A DNA stretch of 64,000 nucleotides from Pelagomonas calceolata (GCA_918797485.1 CAKKNE010000006.1:310001-374000); one strand, 5' to 3'; shown: positions 1 to 10,063, counted from the stretch's first letter. Translations and numbers: made by a program. Notes: generated by a model from the sequence alone, not told the origin.

Positions 1-3000
1 CTCGCCCTCGGCTACCGGGCCTGGGCGGCGCACGTCACACGCCTCACGAAGAAGGAGGCCGCCGTCGTGCGTTTGACGCGGCTGGCCACCGGAACTCTCC
101 GGAAGTGGCGCCGCCGGGGCCTCGCGAAGGGTCTGCGGGCCTGGCGCGGCTTTGTGGCGGAGTGCACAGCACTCGAACGTAAATTCGCGACGGTCGTGCG
201 CGCGCTCCGGGCGGGGTTGCAGTGGTGGGCGACGGGTCGCTTGAAGGTAGCGTTGAGGCGGTGGCACGCCACTATCGCCTTCTTCGACGATCTCGAAAGG
301 TGCGTCCTGCGCATGTTGCGAAGGCGCCTCGCGGTCGGCTTCCAGACTTTGGTGTCCGTAGTGGGCCTCGCCACAAAGCGCCAACGGGCCATCCACCGGG
401 TCCTGCGATCAAAGAAGCGTAGTATTAGGCACATGCAGCATAGGAGACTAGGCCGGGCCCTGCGCGTTTTATGTCTCAACGGCTCGTCAACAAGTCAGAG
501 CTCCAAGGACAAGGGCACGGCCGTGGCTTTGCTCAAAAGGTACGCGCGGCGCTGGGAGGGCGGCCAGAAGCATTTGGCGGTGCGGATTTGGTGTAGAAAT
601 GCGGCCGCGCGAACGTCCAAGGGCGCGGCGGCGCTGCGGGCTCTTAACATAGGCCAACGGGCTCTGAGGAGGCTTCTTCGACTCCGTCTTTCAATGTCAA
701 TGAACGCGTGGCGTAGTAGAACGGTCAACGATCATCGGGCGATGGCCATCCTGGCCAAGGTCGCGCTGCGCTGGAGGGCCGGCGCCGTCAGCAGATCATA
801 TAGGAGGTGGGCGTTGACGGCGCGCCGGTTCACGGCGCGCAAGGTCGCCATGGTTCAGTTGGGGAGGGCCCTGCTGCGGTGCGGCGCCAGGCACCGGCGC
901 AATGGGCTCGGTGCTGTTCTGGTCGCGTGGCGCGCACTATGTGTGATGGAGTCCGACTCGGACAAGGACAAGCGCCACGCCATTTCTGTCTTAGCGCGGG
1001 GCGCTTTCAAGTCAAAACGCCTCGCGCTCATCCATGGCGTGCGGACGTGGCGCGCCCACGCTCTTATTATGAAAGACGACGCGGCGCGGGCGCGCATCCT
1101 GCACCTTTTATCAAATCGCTGCGGCCGCCGCGTTCTTCGTAGAGCCATCAACCAGTTGCGCCCTGTGTGGAAATCAACCAGTGTGTCAGGTGCTCATTTC
1201 TCGGCGATGACGCGGCCGTCCTGGCTCGGCCGATCGGTGAGCAACCGGCATCGCCACGCCATCGAGCAGGCGTCGCGTCGATGGCGTGGAAGACGACGCG
1301 ATGATTCAGCACGAACGCGCCGTAAATTTTGATTTCCCCACAGGTGGCGCCTGAAGCGCACCGCGCCCGCGAAGCGCGCGCTCAAGAGGCACGTCGTCGC
1401 CCGCGTCTCGGCCGTGTCCCGGCGCCAGCTCTTCAAGGCCTTCGTCTTCTGGCGGTCGAGCGCGCCGCGGGCCGCCGAGGACTTCTGGCACGCGAACGAG
1501 TACTTGAGAAGAGCCGTGCGCTCGCGGCGTCCCGCGAGGTGCCTTCTTTTGGCCGTTGCCGTGCGTACGGATGCTCTGCTTTCGCCGCGTGCGCATGACA
1601 TCCACCGCCCCGCGTCGAGGGCCGCGCCAGCAGTCCGAGACGACCCACGCGCGCCGCCACTGCGACGCACGCCCTCGACGCGACCCACACGCGCCGTCGC
1701 CGCCGCCGCGAGCCACGCACACGGTCGCCGCCGCCGCGAGACCCGCCAATAACCCCACAAAAACGCGCAGGTCACCTGCGTCGAGGTCCGCAACGACCCT
1801 TCATTAAAAGCTGCGCTGCGATCCTGCGTGCTGCGTTCGGCGAAGACCGAGCGAGGGTGGTTGCAATTGCAGGCGTGCTGCTTCGATGGGGATGGCGTCT
1901 ACCTCGGCCCGTCGCTCGCAATATACAGAGACGGTTTGACAGATGAAGTGCTGTTAGATGGCGGCGCGGCACAAGTGACCGGAGAGGGCTTTTGTGTGGA
2001 CCGCGTCGGGCGGTCGTCGCTACCGTATGTGATTTCGGAGGGCGACGCCTGGGTGGCTGCTGTGGATGCAAGTCTAGCGCACCACGCCCTCATATTGAGA
2101 AGACTCCACGGCGACCCGCGCTGCCGGCGGCCCTCGCAACGGCGCGCGGCGATCAAAAACTTCCGCGAATCGAAACCCGCGTTCCCCCCGCCCCAATTTG
2201 AAGAAAGAGCGTTAATACCCTCCAACCCTCAAGTCGCGTCGCCTCGGGAAGTCGCGGCGGGCGTCTTGGAAGTGGCCCAGACTGGATCTGAAACGAGACG
2301 CACGGGCCTCCACTCGTTAATTGTGAAGTCGGGCTATTTACTGTATGAGCGGCTGCCGGGCGTCTGGCGGCGGCGGTTCCTCAAGCTACGGGCGGTGAGT
2401 TTCGACGTAGCTTCAAGATACGCGGGGCCTTGCGTCGAGTCTTCGTTAGATGAAGACTCCGAGCCTCTGGCGACGTTTCCGCTGGATAGCACGAGGGTGA
2501 GATCCGGGGCGTCGGAGGCGGGCCTGCACCCCATGCTCTTCGTGGATAGTGCGTCGGGCGCGTCGGAGCGCTTCGCCGCGGCGACGCGGAGAGATAGAGA
2601 CGCGTGGCTGGCCGCCGTCGAGGCCGCGCGCGAGCAGCATTCTACCGTGATCGATTCGTTACGAGGTGAGGTGAGGAGGCCGCCGCCGCCGCCTGAAATA
2701 CCAGAAGAGCCGGAGCGGACGCACCTCTTCCGCTTTGGGGTCAACGCCTCCAAAAAGTTCCAGTGCGTCCACTGCTCGTTTCGCGGGACTTATGAGGAAG
2801 TGGCAGCACATGAAAGGAGCTGCCCCGACGGTGGGATAAAGGGCATCCTGAGCTGCTCTTCTCGAAACTGGAATCAAGCAAGGTACGAGCTGAAAGGTGG
2901 CGCTTTGGTGGGCGACGGCCAGCGTTTTGAGTTAAGGGGGGCTTCTGTGCGCTCTGCCGAGCCGTGCGGCTTCGACGTCGAGGCGCCGGGGCGGGGACCG

Positions 3001-3087
3001 GTGTCGTTCGTCTGCGCTACTGCCGTGGAGCGGGACGGGTGGGTGCGGGCGCTTGGGAGGGTGTGTCGCGTGGCTACGCCCTCGTAA
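1..3087 (+). CDS. Sfi1-like Trp-repeat protein with C-terminal PH domains, 5' partial
   Basis: Open from base 1. Proposed exons 1-1154, 1344-1560 and 1771-3087 (about 895 residues here). The first two exons encode basic Trp-containing repeats of about 30 residues (RALRAW, ALRRWHATIAF, AVRIWCRN, VLVAWRALC), as in Sfi1-type centrin-binding proteins of centrosomes and basal bodies. The third exon encodes three PH-like units, the second starting KSGYLLYERLPGVWRRRFLKL-like and ending RDAWLAAVEAA, with a C2HC finger (QCVHC...HERSC) before the third. Intron 1 is an introner. Intron 2 (1561-1770, donor GTGCGT, acceptor CGCAG) keeps the frame. The PH part has no in-frame ATG before its second PH domain, which is the main reason for joining it to the upstream exons. 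If that join is wrong, the first gene would stop at 1752. Confidence 0.6.
1155..1351 (+). mobile_element. Introner 1 (element 1163-1343 with flanking duplications)
   Basis: Ends CTGTGTGGAAATCAA and TTGATTTCCCCACAG (one mismatch between ends). Target duplications GTTGCGCC (1155-1162) and GTGGCGCC (1344-1351), 7 of 8 identical. It holds an inner perfect 12-bp hairpin stem, CCACGCCATCGA with TCGATGGCGTGG. Splicing 1155-1343 keeps the Trp-repeat frame. Confidence 0.9.
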
Positions 3088-3163
3088 TTTATTGTGTTTT
3101 GAATTATCTCCAGCACGCGTTCCCTGGGCTTCGTGCGCCGCGCTTGCGTTTTTGAGGCTGCTT

Positions 3164-3187
3164 GCTAGTGTCTTACAGGCCGCTAGC
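3164..3187 (+). promoter_or_regulatory. Recurrent GCTAG palindrome, copy 1
   Basis: GCTAG arm, TGTCTTACAGG core, CTAGC arm. This is the one copy not near a recognised start codon; it lies 77 bp after the stop at 3087. Confidence 0.6.
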
Positions 3188-3330
3188 CTATCGATCCGGT
3201 TTTTTCACAAGCGCGCGGCGCTGATCGCGAGCGTCGGCGGCGTCGACAAGCTCGACTCCTTCTGGGGTCAGCGGGACAAGACGCGGCAGCAACGCGACCG
3301 CGAGAGCCGCGCGGCGAACTTCGACCGCCG

Positions 3331-3415
3331 GCCGCGGCCTGATGGGTTTGCCGGGCTGTTCTTCTTCTGAGTCCCGCGGCCGCATGGGTTTCCCGGCCTG
3401 ATCTTCTTCTGAGTC
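3331..3415. repeat. Imperfect tandem duplication of about 42 bp
   Basis: Copies 3331-3373 and 3374-3415 share GCGGCC, ATGGGTTT and TTCTTCTTCTGAGTC-like blocks. Both lie in the 3' region between convergent genes. Confidence 0.7.
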
Positions 3416-3494
3416 GGGCTACGCTATCGGGGAGTAAGACGTCTGGGTAGAGATTTAAGAAACAGACCTTAAACGCGACGGCGGGGCAAAAGAT

Positions 3495-4208
3495 CTACTT
3501 CGCGCGCGCGCGCATCTTTCTGCGCTTGCGCTGGAGGCGGCGCGTGCGCTTCTTCTTCCACTTCCAGCGCATCTTCGACGTCGACTTCTTGTAGCGCGAC
3601 GCCTCGCCGCCGCCGGCGACGTTCAGCAGGAGCTCGATCGACGAGCCGTCGGCGAGCTCGTTGTCCTCGAGCGTGCCCGTCGTGAGGTCGCGGCCGCCGG
3701 CCGACAGGCGCTGGAGGTCCGCGGGGATGAAGGACTCGTCTTCGATGACGTCCTTGAGTTGGCCTACCGTTAAAGCGCCGTCCACATCCAATGTGGAGGT
3801 CCGCCCCTCGGCGGAGACGAAGAGCTGCACCTGCGGGGGAGGGGCGGGTGAGCGGTGGCGCGCGGCGGCGGCGTGGGCGGGAGCTCTGGTAGGGGGGGTG
3901 TGGGAGCAGTCGGGCAGGCGGCGTCTCGGGCGGTCCCGGTGAGCCTCGGTGGCGCTAGCAAGCCCTCGGGCCGTCGCGGGCCCCCGCGGTGGCCCTAGCA
4001 AGCGCTCCGGGCCGCTGCGAGCCCGGCAGCGCGTACGGGCGTGTGCTGGGCCGCGCCGCGCCGCCAGGGGGCCAAATTTAGCTGCAAGCAGCAGAGGGCT
4101 GCTTTTGGCCGCCACGCGTCGTGTGAGGGCCCCGTCTTCGGAGGAGGTCTTTTTCGTGGCTAAGGCTAGCCGCGGGAGGTGTTGGCTGGGCGCTGGAGTC
4201 GTTACCAT
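3495..4208 (-). CDS. RPL41: Ubiquitin-like domain fused to ribosomal protein eL41
   Basis: Exon 1 is the ATG alone (4208-4206), followed by donor GTAACG. The intron is 4205-3831 with a C-rich ...CCCCGCAG acceptor. Exon 2 is 3830-3495. The product has 112 residues. Residues 1-76 form a ubiquitin-like fold starting MVQLFV and ending in three glycines, closer to FUBI (MQLFV...) than to ubiquitin. A basic linker of about 10 residues follows, then the last 25 residues match eL41 (MRWKWKKKR...RRKMRARAK; human MRAKWRKKR...). eL41 is normally a free 25-residue protein of the large ribosomal subunit. Known fusions are ubiquitin-eL40, ubiquitin-eS31 and FUBI-eS30. Cleavage after Gly76 would free an eL41 with an 11-residue extension. 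The GCTAG palindrome lies 46 bp upstream of the ATG. Confidence 0.85.
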   Translation of the reverse strand: MVTTPAPSQHLPRLALATKKTSSEDGALTRRVAAKSSPLLLAAKFGPLAARRGPAHARTRCRARSGPERLLGPPRGPATARGLASATEAHRDRPRRRLPDCSHTPPTRAPAHAAAARHRSPAPPPQVQLFVSAEGRTSTLDVDGALTVGQLKDVIEDESFIPADLQRLSAGGRDLTTGTLEDNELADGSSIELLLNVAGGGEASRYKKSTSKMRWKWKKKRTRRLQRKRRKMRARAK

Positions 4209-4638
4209 GGGTGCAGAGCGCCCTTGCTCGAGCGATGCCGTCGCAAAAGAAGAGCTAGTGTCTTTACAATCGCTAGCGAAATGATTCAATTCAAGAGCCA
4301 TCTGTCCAAGTGCGACGCCTGGGGCACCCCTGGGACAGGCTAGCGAGCCACGGCGTGAGCGGCGACTGCAGCCCATAAAAGAGCCAAAGCTGTGCCAATA
4401 TACAGCAGCTGCAGCGTAAGATCAGCTGCATTTGTCACGGCTGACCCAAAAAAAACACGTGCGCTGCAAAAAATCGCTTCCAGACGCCGCAGACACAGCC
4501 GACACTGAGGCTGCAAAAAGCAACACACCACAAGACGCCGCCGCAGCGATCATAACTTGAAACAGCGCCGCCGCAGCGACGCGATCACAGCGTGCAAAAA
4601 GCGCCACCTCCGCCGCGACAACAGCACTACTCACAAAC
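4209..4638. other. Divergent promoter region of the Ubl-eL41 and TTC4 genes
   Basis: It contains the GCTAG palindrome at 4254-4277 and A-rich runs (4441-4460) before the TTC4 start. Several long readings on both strands are treated as chance. Confidence 0.6.
4254..4277 (+). promoter_or_regulatory. Recurrent GCTAG palindrome, copy 2
   Basis: GCTAG, TGTCTTTACAATCG, CTAGC. It is 46 bp upstream of the Ubl-eL41 ATG and 362 bp upstream of the TTC4 ATG. Confidence 0.7.
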
Positions 4639-5868
4639 ATGGCCGAGTTCGACGCCGACGCCTTCGCGGACAGCCTCCCCGGCTGGGACCCTGAAGCGCG
4701 CGCCGCCTTCCTCGCGTCGCTCGACGACGACGAGGCGCCCGAGCTCCCATTGTTAGCGGAGTCCGTCGACGAGATGGACCCGGCCATGGTCGAGGCGTTG
4801 ATGCAGCTGAGGGACGGCGGCGAGCCTCCCTCGGAGCTCGCCGTCGACGCCAAAAATAGAGGCAATGCCCATTTCAAACGGGCGGCGTCGACCAAGAATA
4901 AACTCTTCTACCGCGAGGCCGCCAAGGAGTACTCCGACGGCCTCGCGCTCTGCGTCGCCGCGCGGAGCGAAGAAAACGATGAAGAGGACCCGCAGACGCG
5001 GCTCACGTTGCACGCGAACCGCGCGGCGTGCTCGCTCGCCTTGAAGAACTACGGCGAGTGCGTCAAGGACTGCAAGGCCGCGTTAGCCATCGACGAAACC
5101 AACGCGAAGGCCGCCTACCGCCTCGCGCGGGCGTTGATAGGACTGAAGAAGCACAAGCAAGCGCGGGACGCGGCGCAGTGGGGCCTCGCGAGCGCGCCCG
5201 ACGACAAGGCTTTGACAAAGACCTTGGCGGAGGCGCAGCGCGGCCTCGCCCAGGCCGACGCCTACGCGGCCAAGGTCGCCGCAAAGAACGCGTCAGAAGC
5301 CGCGACGCACCGCGCCGTCTTCGACGCCTGCGACGCGCTGAGCGTGCGCCTCGGGCCCGCGCCGCCGGCGACGGGCCGCGCCTACGACGCCTGGCCCTTT
5401 CTGGAGGGAGGGGAGCTGCGCGTGCCCGTCGTCTTCGCCTACCCCGAGGTCGACGACGCGCCCCCCGATTTGCTTGAGGCCTGCGCGCCCTCGGACTTGA
5501 TCGCCGACTGGCTCTTGACGTTATTTCCGGACGACAACGGCCCGGCCTGGGATACTGCCGGCGCGTACCGCGCGCCCGTAGTTACATGCTACGCGCGGCT
5601 GCGCCAGGTCACGGGCTTTTACCGGGGCGACGCGTACGCCGAGTACCGCGCGCGGCGCGAGAAGGATGGGGGCAGGTTCGACGGGGAAGACGCGCGCGAC
5701 GACGCGTACCTCGAGGTGCCCGCGGCGGCGGCGTTTCTGGACGTGCTCTCGCACCCGCACTTTGTCCTGGGCGGGCCGTTAGTCGTGGAAGTGCGAGCGC
5801 CGTCGGCGGACCACGACGGCTGGCGCGCGCGGACCAAGGTGCGGGAGATGTCGCTCGTCGCGGCGTGA
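4639..5868 (+). CDS. TTC4: TTC4/Cns1-like TPR co-chaperone
   Basis: 409 residues, single exon. The acidic N-terminus (residues 1-70) includes a LPGWDPEARAAFLASL segment. TPR units follow at about 80-210 (KNRGNAHFKRA, HANRAACSLALKNYGECVKDC, AYRLARALIGLKKHKQA). The C-terminal half carries VPVVFAYPEVDDAPPD and a compact alpha/beta region ending VVEVRAP, matching the wheel domain of TTC4/Cns1. Such proteins bind Hsp90 and Hsp70 tails and act in the cytosol, with Cns1 tied to translation elongation. The start ATG follows an A-rich leader. Length matches the family. Confidence 0.85.
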   Translation: MAEFDADAFADSLPGWDPEARAAFLASLDDDEAPELPLLAESVDEMDPAMVEALMQLRDGGEPPSELAVDAKNRGNAHFKRAASTKNKLFYREAAKEYSDGLALCVAARSEENDEEDPQTRLTLHANRAACSLALKNYGECVKDCKAALAIDETNAKAAYRLARALIGLKKHKQARDAAQWGLASAPDDKALTKTLAEAQRGLAQADAYAAKVAAKNASEAATHRAVFDACDALSVRLGPAPPATGRAYDAWPFLEGGELRVPVVFAYPEVDDAPPDLLEACAPSDLIADWLLTLFPDDNGPAWDTAGAYRAPVVTCYARLRQVTGFYRGDAYAEYRARREKDGGRFDGEDARDDAYLEVPAAAAFLDVLSHPHFVLGGPLVVEVRAPSADHDGWRARTKVREMSLVAA

Positions 5869-6332
5869 GGCGTGTAATGTCTGTGTTGTTCTTCGGCGGG
5901 TGTATCTGTTACGGTGCTGGGACTAGTGGGCGGCGCCCCTGGGCCTGTGGGAGACACCGTTTCATCGGCGGCGGGCGTGCCGCGTTTTTTATAACAGCGT
6001 ACCTCTTTCTATGCCCCAACATATTGTTACGGTGCTAGCTCTGTCTAGGACGTAGCGGCTAGTACGTGACACGCTAGATCAAGCAGCCAAGCGCGAGGGA
6101 GCTCGCTTGGCAAGCTAAAAGCATTGCATCATTCAACGGCACTCACGAGAGCTGTACGTGCACCGTGCCGCGTGCATGCAAGCACGCCTCAGCATCTCTC
6201 AGCTAGCCAGCATACCTCGCACAGCGGCGTGAAGCGCTGTAGCGCGGCGCGGCCGTACCAGTGGTCAGTGCGGGCGCAGCAGCCGCAGACGACACGCCGC
6301 AGTGAAAGGGCGAAACGCCGCGTCGCAGCAAA
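5869..6332. other. Intergenic region with short repeated motifs
   Basis: It holds TTACGGTGCTGGGACTAGTG (about 5909-5928), which recurs after the gene ending at 10063, and a weak GCTAG palindrome at 6058-6077. No gene was recognised. Confidence 0.5.
6058..6077 (-). promoter_or_regulatory. Recurrent GCTAG palindrome, weak copy
   Basis: GCTAG, TACGTGACAC, GCTAG, 256 bp upstream of the WBP11 ATG. The core matches poorly. Confidence 0.35.
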
Positions 6333-7345
6333 ATGGGCAAGAAGGATCGGCTATGTCCGAACCCCGTGATGGCCCACAAAAAAAAGATGAAGCAGAAGGA
6401 GATCAAGCGCAACAAGCGTCACAAGGTCGAGCGCCAGGAGGCGCAGGAGCTCCTCCGCGACCCCGACGCGCTCGCCGCCGAGATCGCGCGCGTCGCCGAG
6501 GACGCGACGCATAGCTCCGAGGCTCGTGCGAAACTGAAGGCGCTCCAGGCGCACCAGAAGGTGCTGGCGAAGAGCATCGCGGCGGACGCTAAGCGGCGTC
6601 CCGAAGAGCTTGGCTTCAAGGGAGCGGGCTCTCCTCGCGGCCCGCCGCCGCGAGGCGCTGCAGGCCCTCGCGGCTCCCAGGCTCGGCCTCCTCCGCCACC
6701 ACCCCGGGGCGCACCGCCCGCGCACGCGTTCGTGGGCCGAGGTCCGCCGTCGGCGCCTGTGTGGAAATCAAGCACTGCGGGAGACCTTCGTCTGAAGTTT
6801 GAACTCCGCACAGGCCGCCGCCGCCGCGAGGGGCGCCGCCGCCGCCCCGAGGCGCGCCGCCCGCTCACGCGTTCGTGAGCCGCGGGCCGCCCCCTCCGCC
6901 TCCTCGCGCACCGTTCCCGCGAGGCGCGGCGCCGAGCGCTGGCTTCTGCCCGCCGCTGCCACCGGGCCCGCCGCCGCGCGTGCGCCGCCGCCCGCCGCCG
7001 CCGCCCGGGAAGCCTCCTCCCCACGCTTTCCCACGACTGCCGGAGAAGCGCGCCGCCGCCGACGCGGGCCCAGTGGGGCCGGCGCGGCCGAAGGGACCCA
7101 AGGTGCTGGGCCGCGCGGACGGTGTTGAGGACCTCGTGCGCGACCAAACCTTTGTGCCGGCGAACATCCGCGGTGTCCGGCGCCGGCCAGCGGCGCCCAA
7201 GCGGAAGCGACCCGTGAGCGCGACGACGACGTCGGCGCCGGCGCAGATCCACGCGGCGCCCACGCCCGCGCCCGCGCCCGCGGACGCCGCCTTCTCCGCG
7301 TTCATGGACGAGATGCGGGAGCTGCCGGAGCCGGGTAAGTCTTGA
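6333..7345 (+). CDS. WBP11: WBP11-like splicing factor
   Basis: Exons 6333-6748 and 6814-7345, 315 residues. The N-terminus (MGKKDRLCPNPVMAHKKKMKQ) and its basic RNKRHKVERQEAQELLRDP helix resemble the Wbp11/NpwBP N-terminal domain. A long Pro-rich stretch follows. The C-terminus carries VRDQTFVPANIRGVRRR, the family's FVP-x-x-RxRR motif. In other eukaryotes it binds WW proteins (PQBP1) and acts in spliceosome activation in the nucleus. It is shorter than animal WBP11 (about 640). A 57-bp introner splits the Pro-rich region; removing 6749-6813 joins CC to G and keeps the frame. Confidence 0.75.
6749..6821 (+). mobile_element. Introner 2, very short (element 6757-6813)
   Basis: Only 57 bp: CTGTGTGGAAATCAA, a short unique middle, then TTTGAACTCCGCACAG. 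Duplications GTCGGCGC and GCCGCCGC (6 of 8). The inner hairpin has been lost. Confidence 0.75.
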
Positions 7346-7496
7346 TCGTACGTAGTACTAGAGTTTATGCGGGTTCTAGTTTTGGGGGAGGTACATCTGA
7401 CTGTACGGTGCTTCGGTCAAGGGGGTCCGCGGAGGGGGTAGTAGAGGTTCGCGGCGGAATGAGGGGACGGGGACCGAGCGTTGAGTGGATGTATGT

Positions 7497-7859
7497 TCAT
7501 TGCGCCGTCGGCGCGCCAGTGGCCGTGGGCGTCGAGGTCGGGGCGTACGTTTCCGTGGTCGGTGCGTAGCTCGGTGCTTCGGTCGTGCGCGTGGGGGCGT
7601 AGGTCTCGGTGCGGGTCGGGGAAAGCGTCGCCGTGGGCTCTGGCGTCGTCGGCTCGGCCGTCGGCGCCTCCGTAGCCGTGGGACTCATCACGTCCGTGGT
7701 CGGCGCCATCGTGGGTGCCTCTGTAGTGTAGCTGTAGGAGTACGTCGGCGGAGCCGCCTGTGTGGAAATCGCCCGGTGATCCTCGTCGATCTCGTGCCGG
7801 TGGGGTAGAAGTTCAAACGGACACGGGTCGCGGACAGTGCTTGTCGTCGACGATGGCAT
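7497..7859 (-). CDS. Thr/Pro/Ser-rich mucin-like fragment
   Basis: Proposed exons 7859-7836 and 7757-7497, 94 residues, mostly TEAPT, YAPT and TPT repeats typical of heavily O-glycosylated secreted or wall proteins. The intron 7835-7758 ends GATTTCCACACAG like an introner; its 5' end (GTGTCCGTTTGAAC) is a decayed mate. Upstream of the ATG the same frame stays open into a basic hydrophobic stretch (RLSAALLRLLRVIKILGTL), so the gene may begin further right. No signal peptide is visible on the short form. It could be a gene remnant. Confidence 0.35.
   Translation of the reverse strand: MPSSTTSTVRDPCPFELLPHRHEIDEDHRAISTQAAPPTYSYSYTTEAPTMAPTTDVMSPTATEAPTAEPTTPEPTATLSPTRTETYAPTRTTEAPSYAPTTETYAPTSTPTATGAPTAQ
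7758..7835 (-). mobile_element. Decayed introner in the mucin-like fragment
   Basis: The plus-strand left end CTGTGTGGAAATC is intact. The right end, near 7815-7828, is degenerate. No convincing target duplication remains. Confidence 0.5.
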
Positions 7860-9619
7860 CAGCGTGCCGAGAATCTTGATAACGCGCAGTAGCCGCAGGA
7901 GGGCAGCACTAAGTCTTGCGGAGCACCTAGCGTAACGACATACTAGCAAATTCAAAAATACGCCTCGATGGCGTCAAAAGAATAACCCAAATTCAGAATA
8001 CATCCTAGTTGTTCGCCGAGACCAAATATTTCATACTAGCGGCCCGGGAACATACCCTCGCGCTTCCCGGAAGGCACCGCCCGCGACATTCACGGATGAG
8101 TCTTACGGCTCGCCAAAATACACCAGCGATTGACGCCGCCATCTACCGTCCAAATGGGACATTATATCAACTCCAGCCCAGTTTTCATACAAGTTCGACG
8201 GAACCGGAGCCGACGGCCCGCGCTCGGAGGGCGGGGGAAGAATTCTACTAGACAACTCTCGCGTTTATGTTCGTTTCCTTCCGTTTGTTAGTGGTAGATT
8301 CCATTTAGGCCGGATGAACACGTACTCATCTACATTAGGGGCTCCGTTAGAGCCTCGCGAAACGACGAATCCGCGCCCCACGTTTTTACACAGACAGCCG
8401 CAAATCCTGGACCTGCTGGTATCAGCGATGCCACTATCCAGATGGACCATAACGCCGTTGTTCTATTCACAATCGACCGACTTGCCCGTTCTCCGCGGAC
8501 GACGGTGCGTAGACGGAGGGCGGGAAAGGGCCCAGACCGGTGAATTATAAAATAAATTTGCGTTTCAGGCGCTTCAGTTCTAGTACGGGCCAGATAACTG
8601 GCCTGAGCGCGTCCTACATTGCTCCGAGACCCCAAGATGCTCGGCGCGGGTCGTCGGACTCGCGAGCCCACAATCTGGCTATATTTGGCTCCAGACCCGA
8701 ACCTGCGACCATCAGCCCGCGTACCTTCACCATGGACCATAACGCGATCATTTGTTTCATTATCGACGGACTTACGCGAGGTCCAGATCAAGATGTTCAC
8801 GTCCCGAGCGTGGGCAGCCAAAAGTACCCTTCTTATGATGTAGATGTCATATACTTGTAATTGACTATCGGTGGGGTAGTATATGATCCAACGAGACCGT
8901 TATTACGATTCCTGGGGGCCCTCGGGTAATTGACGTTTTTGACGGGAACGGGGCGCCATCGGGTCCAAATTGCACACTTTTTTCGGGGGCTGATCGGCTC
9001 CCGGACTCCCTCCGGGATAGGTCTGGGGTCGGGTAGTCGCCTACGCCGCATGCGCCCGTACTTGGAGCTCCCCAGAGAGCTCTGGATCGAAATCTTTGGC
9101 AAATCATGGCCAATAAAAGGTTATCGCAAAGCACCTTGGGAGATGCATCTTACGTTGGAAGCGGCCGCGTAGGCGGCGTAGGCGATTGCCCACGTCTTTT
9201 ACCGACCCTAGGCGGCCCCGGGGAGACTTCAGGACCACGGATTGACAGGATTCCACCGACGCGCCCGCCATGGTGGCGTCGTCAATTTCGCAAATTAAAA
9301 AAATTAATTTTTCGGCCCCCCAGTAAGTGTCCCATTGATCTCTTTGGACCGTTAGCGAACGGAACGATACTCAAACGGCTGCATGGCGCGTTCGAGTTTG
9401 CTTGCTAGTGTCTTTACATGCCGCTAGCTGTCGATTTGCCGAACCTCCCCGCGGCGCAGGGCTTGCCAACGCTTCAGCAGCGCAGGAGTTACGCAAATAT
9501 ACTGCGTAGTCTGGTCGCGCTGGCGCATTTCATCGCTAAGGCCGCGCGAACCCTCTCACAAGCCACGCAGCACACAGCCTCACGCAAGGCAGCCATCACA
9601 GTGAGCTAAAAAAAAAAAC
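7860..9619. other. AT-richer stretch with no recognised gene
   Basis: Base composition and dinucleotides differ from the flanks. A segment starting ATGGACCATAACGC recurs at 8442 and 8732, each followed by a related ATCGAC-GACTT block about 25 bp on. Short readings do not resemble known proteins; LPRELWIEIFG near 9075 is faintly F-box-like. The GCTAG palindrome at 9404 and an A-run at 9608 belong to the next gene. Confidence 0.5.
9404..9428 (+). promoter_or_regulatory. Recurrent GCTAG palindrome, copy 3
   Basis: GCTAG, TGTCTTTACATGCCG, CTAGC, about 215 bp upstream of the ATG at 9620. Confidence 0.7.
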
Positions 9620-10063
9620 ATGCTCAGCGTCTCCCCCCACTTCCGAGCCAACCACCCGGCCTTCGCCGCGCACCGCGCGCCACCACCTGCAGCGGCCGCG
9701 GCCGCCGACGACGCCGACTACGTCCTCGCGCTGTCGCCCGAGTGGGCGGCGAAACTCAAGCCGACGATCGAGCGGCTCCGCGCGCGCGACGGCGGCGGCG
9801 GGCGGAAGAAGCAGCCCCGGCGGAGGAAGGCCAAAAACAAGCGCCCGGCGCCGGCGCCGGCGCCGGCCGCGGACCTCGCGGCCCTCGCCGCCGCCGCGCA
9901 GGAGTACGCCGCCGCGCGCAGCAATGACGACGACGACGCGGCGGAGCCGACGACGGCGCGGACCATCAGCGCCCCCCCGGACGAGAGCGCCGCCGAGCCC
10001 ACGCTCCAGGAGTCGCTCGAGACGCGGCGGGACCAGCTTCTGGCGTGGCTCAGTCTAAGTTGA
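9620..10063 (+). CDS. Small Ala/Pro-rich basic protein, unknown
   Basis: 147 residues. An Ala/Pro-rich N-terminus is followed by YVLALSPEWAAKLKPTIERL (a likely helix), a basic GRKKQPRRRKAKNKR stretch that could be a nuclear signal, a PAPAPA run, and a final helix LQESLETRRDQLLAWL. It is not a known family. The ATG follows a 10-A run, and the GCTAG palindrome lies upstream, both as at other genes here. Codon use matches neighbours. Confidence 0.6.
   Translation: MLSVSPHFRANHPAFAAHRAPPPAAAAAADDADYVLALSPEWAAKLKPTIERLRARDGGGGRKKQPRRRKAKNKRPAPAPAPAADLAALAAAAQEYAAARSNDDDDAAEPTTARTISAPPDESAAEPTLQESLETRRDQLLAWLSLS

Larger units (their letters stand above)
3088..3494. other. Convergent intergenic region
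   Basis: It holds the recurrent GCTAG palindrome at 3164-3187 and an imperfect tandem duplication at 3331-3415. An open stretch at about 3211-3370 (FFHKRAALIASVGG...) after a good pyrimidine/AG acceptor could be an alternative last exon, but no start or partner exon was found. Confidence 0.5.

Noticed and set aside
3951-4010. Degenerate CTAGCAAGC repeats inside the Ubl-eL41 intron
   Set aside because: Single arms only, no partner arm at the right spacing.
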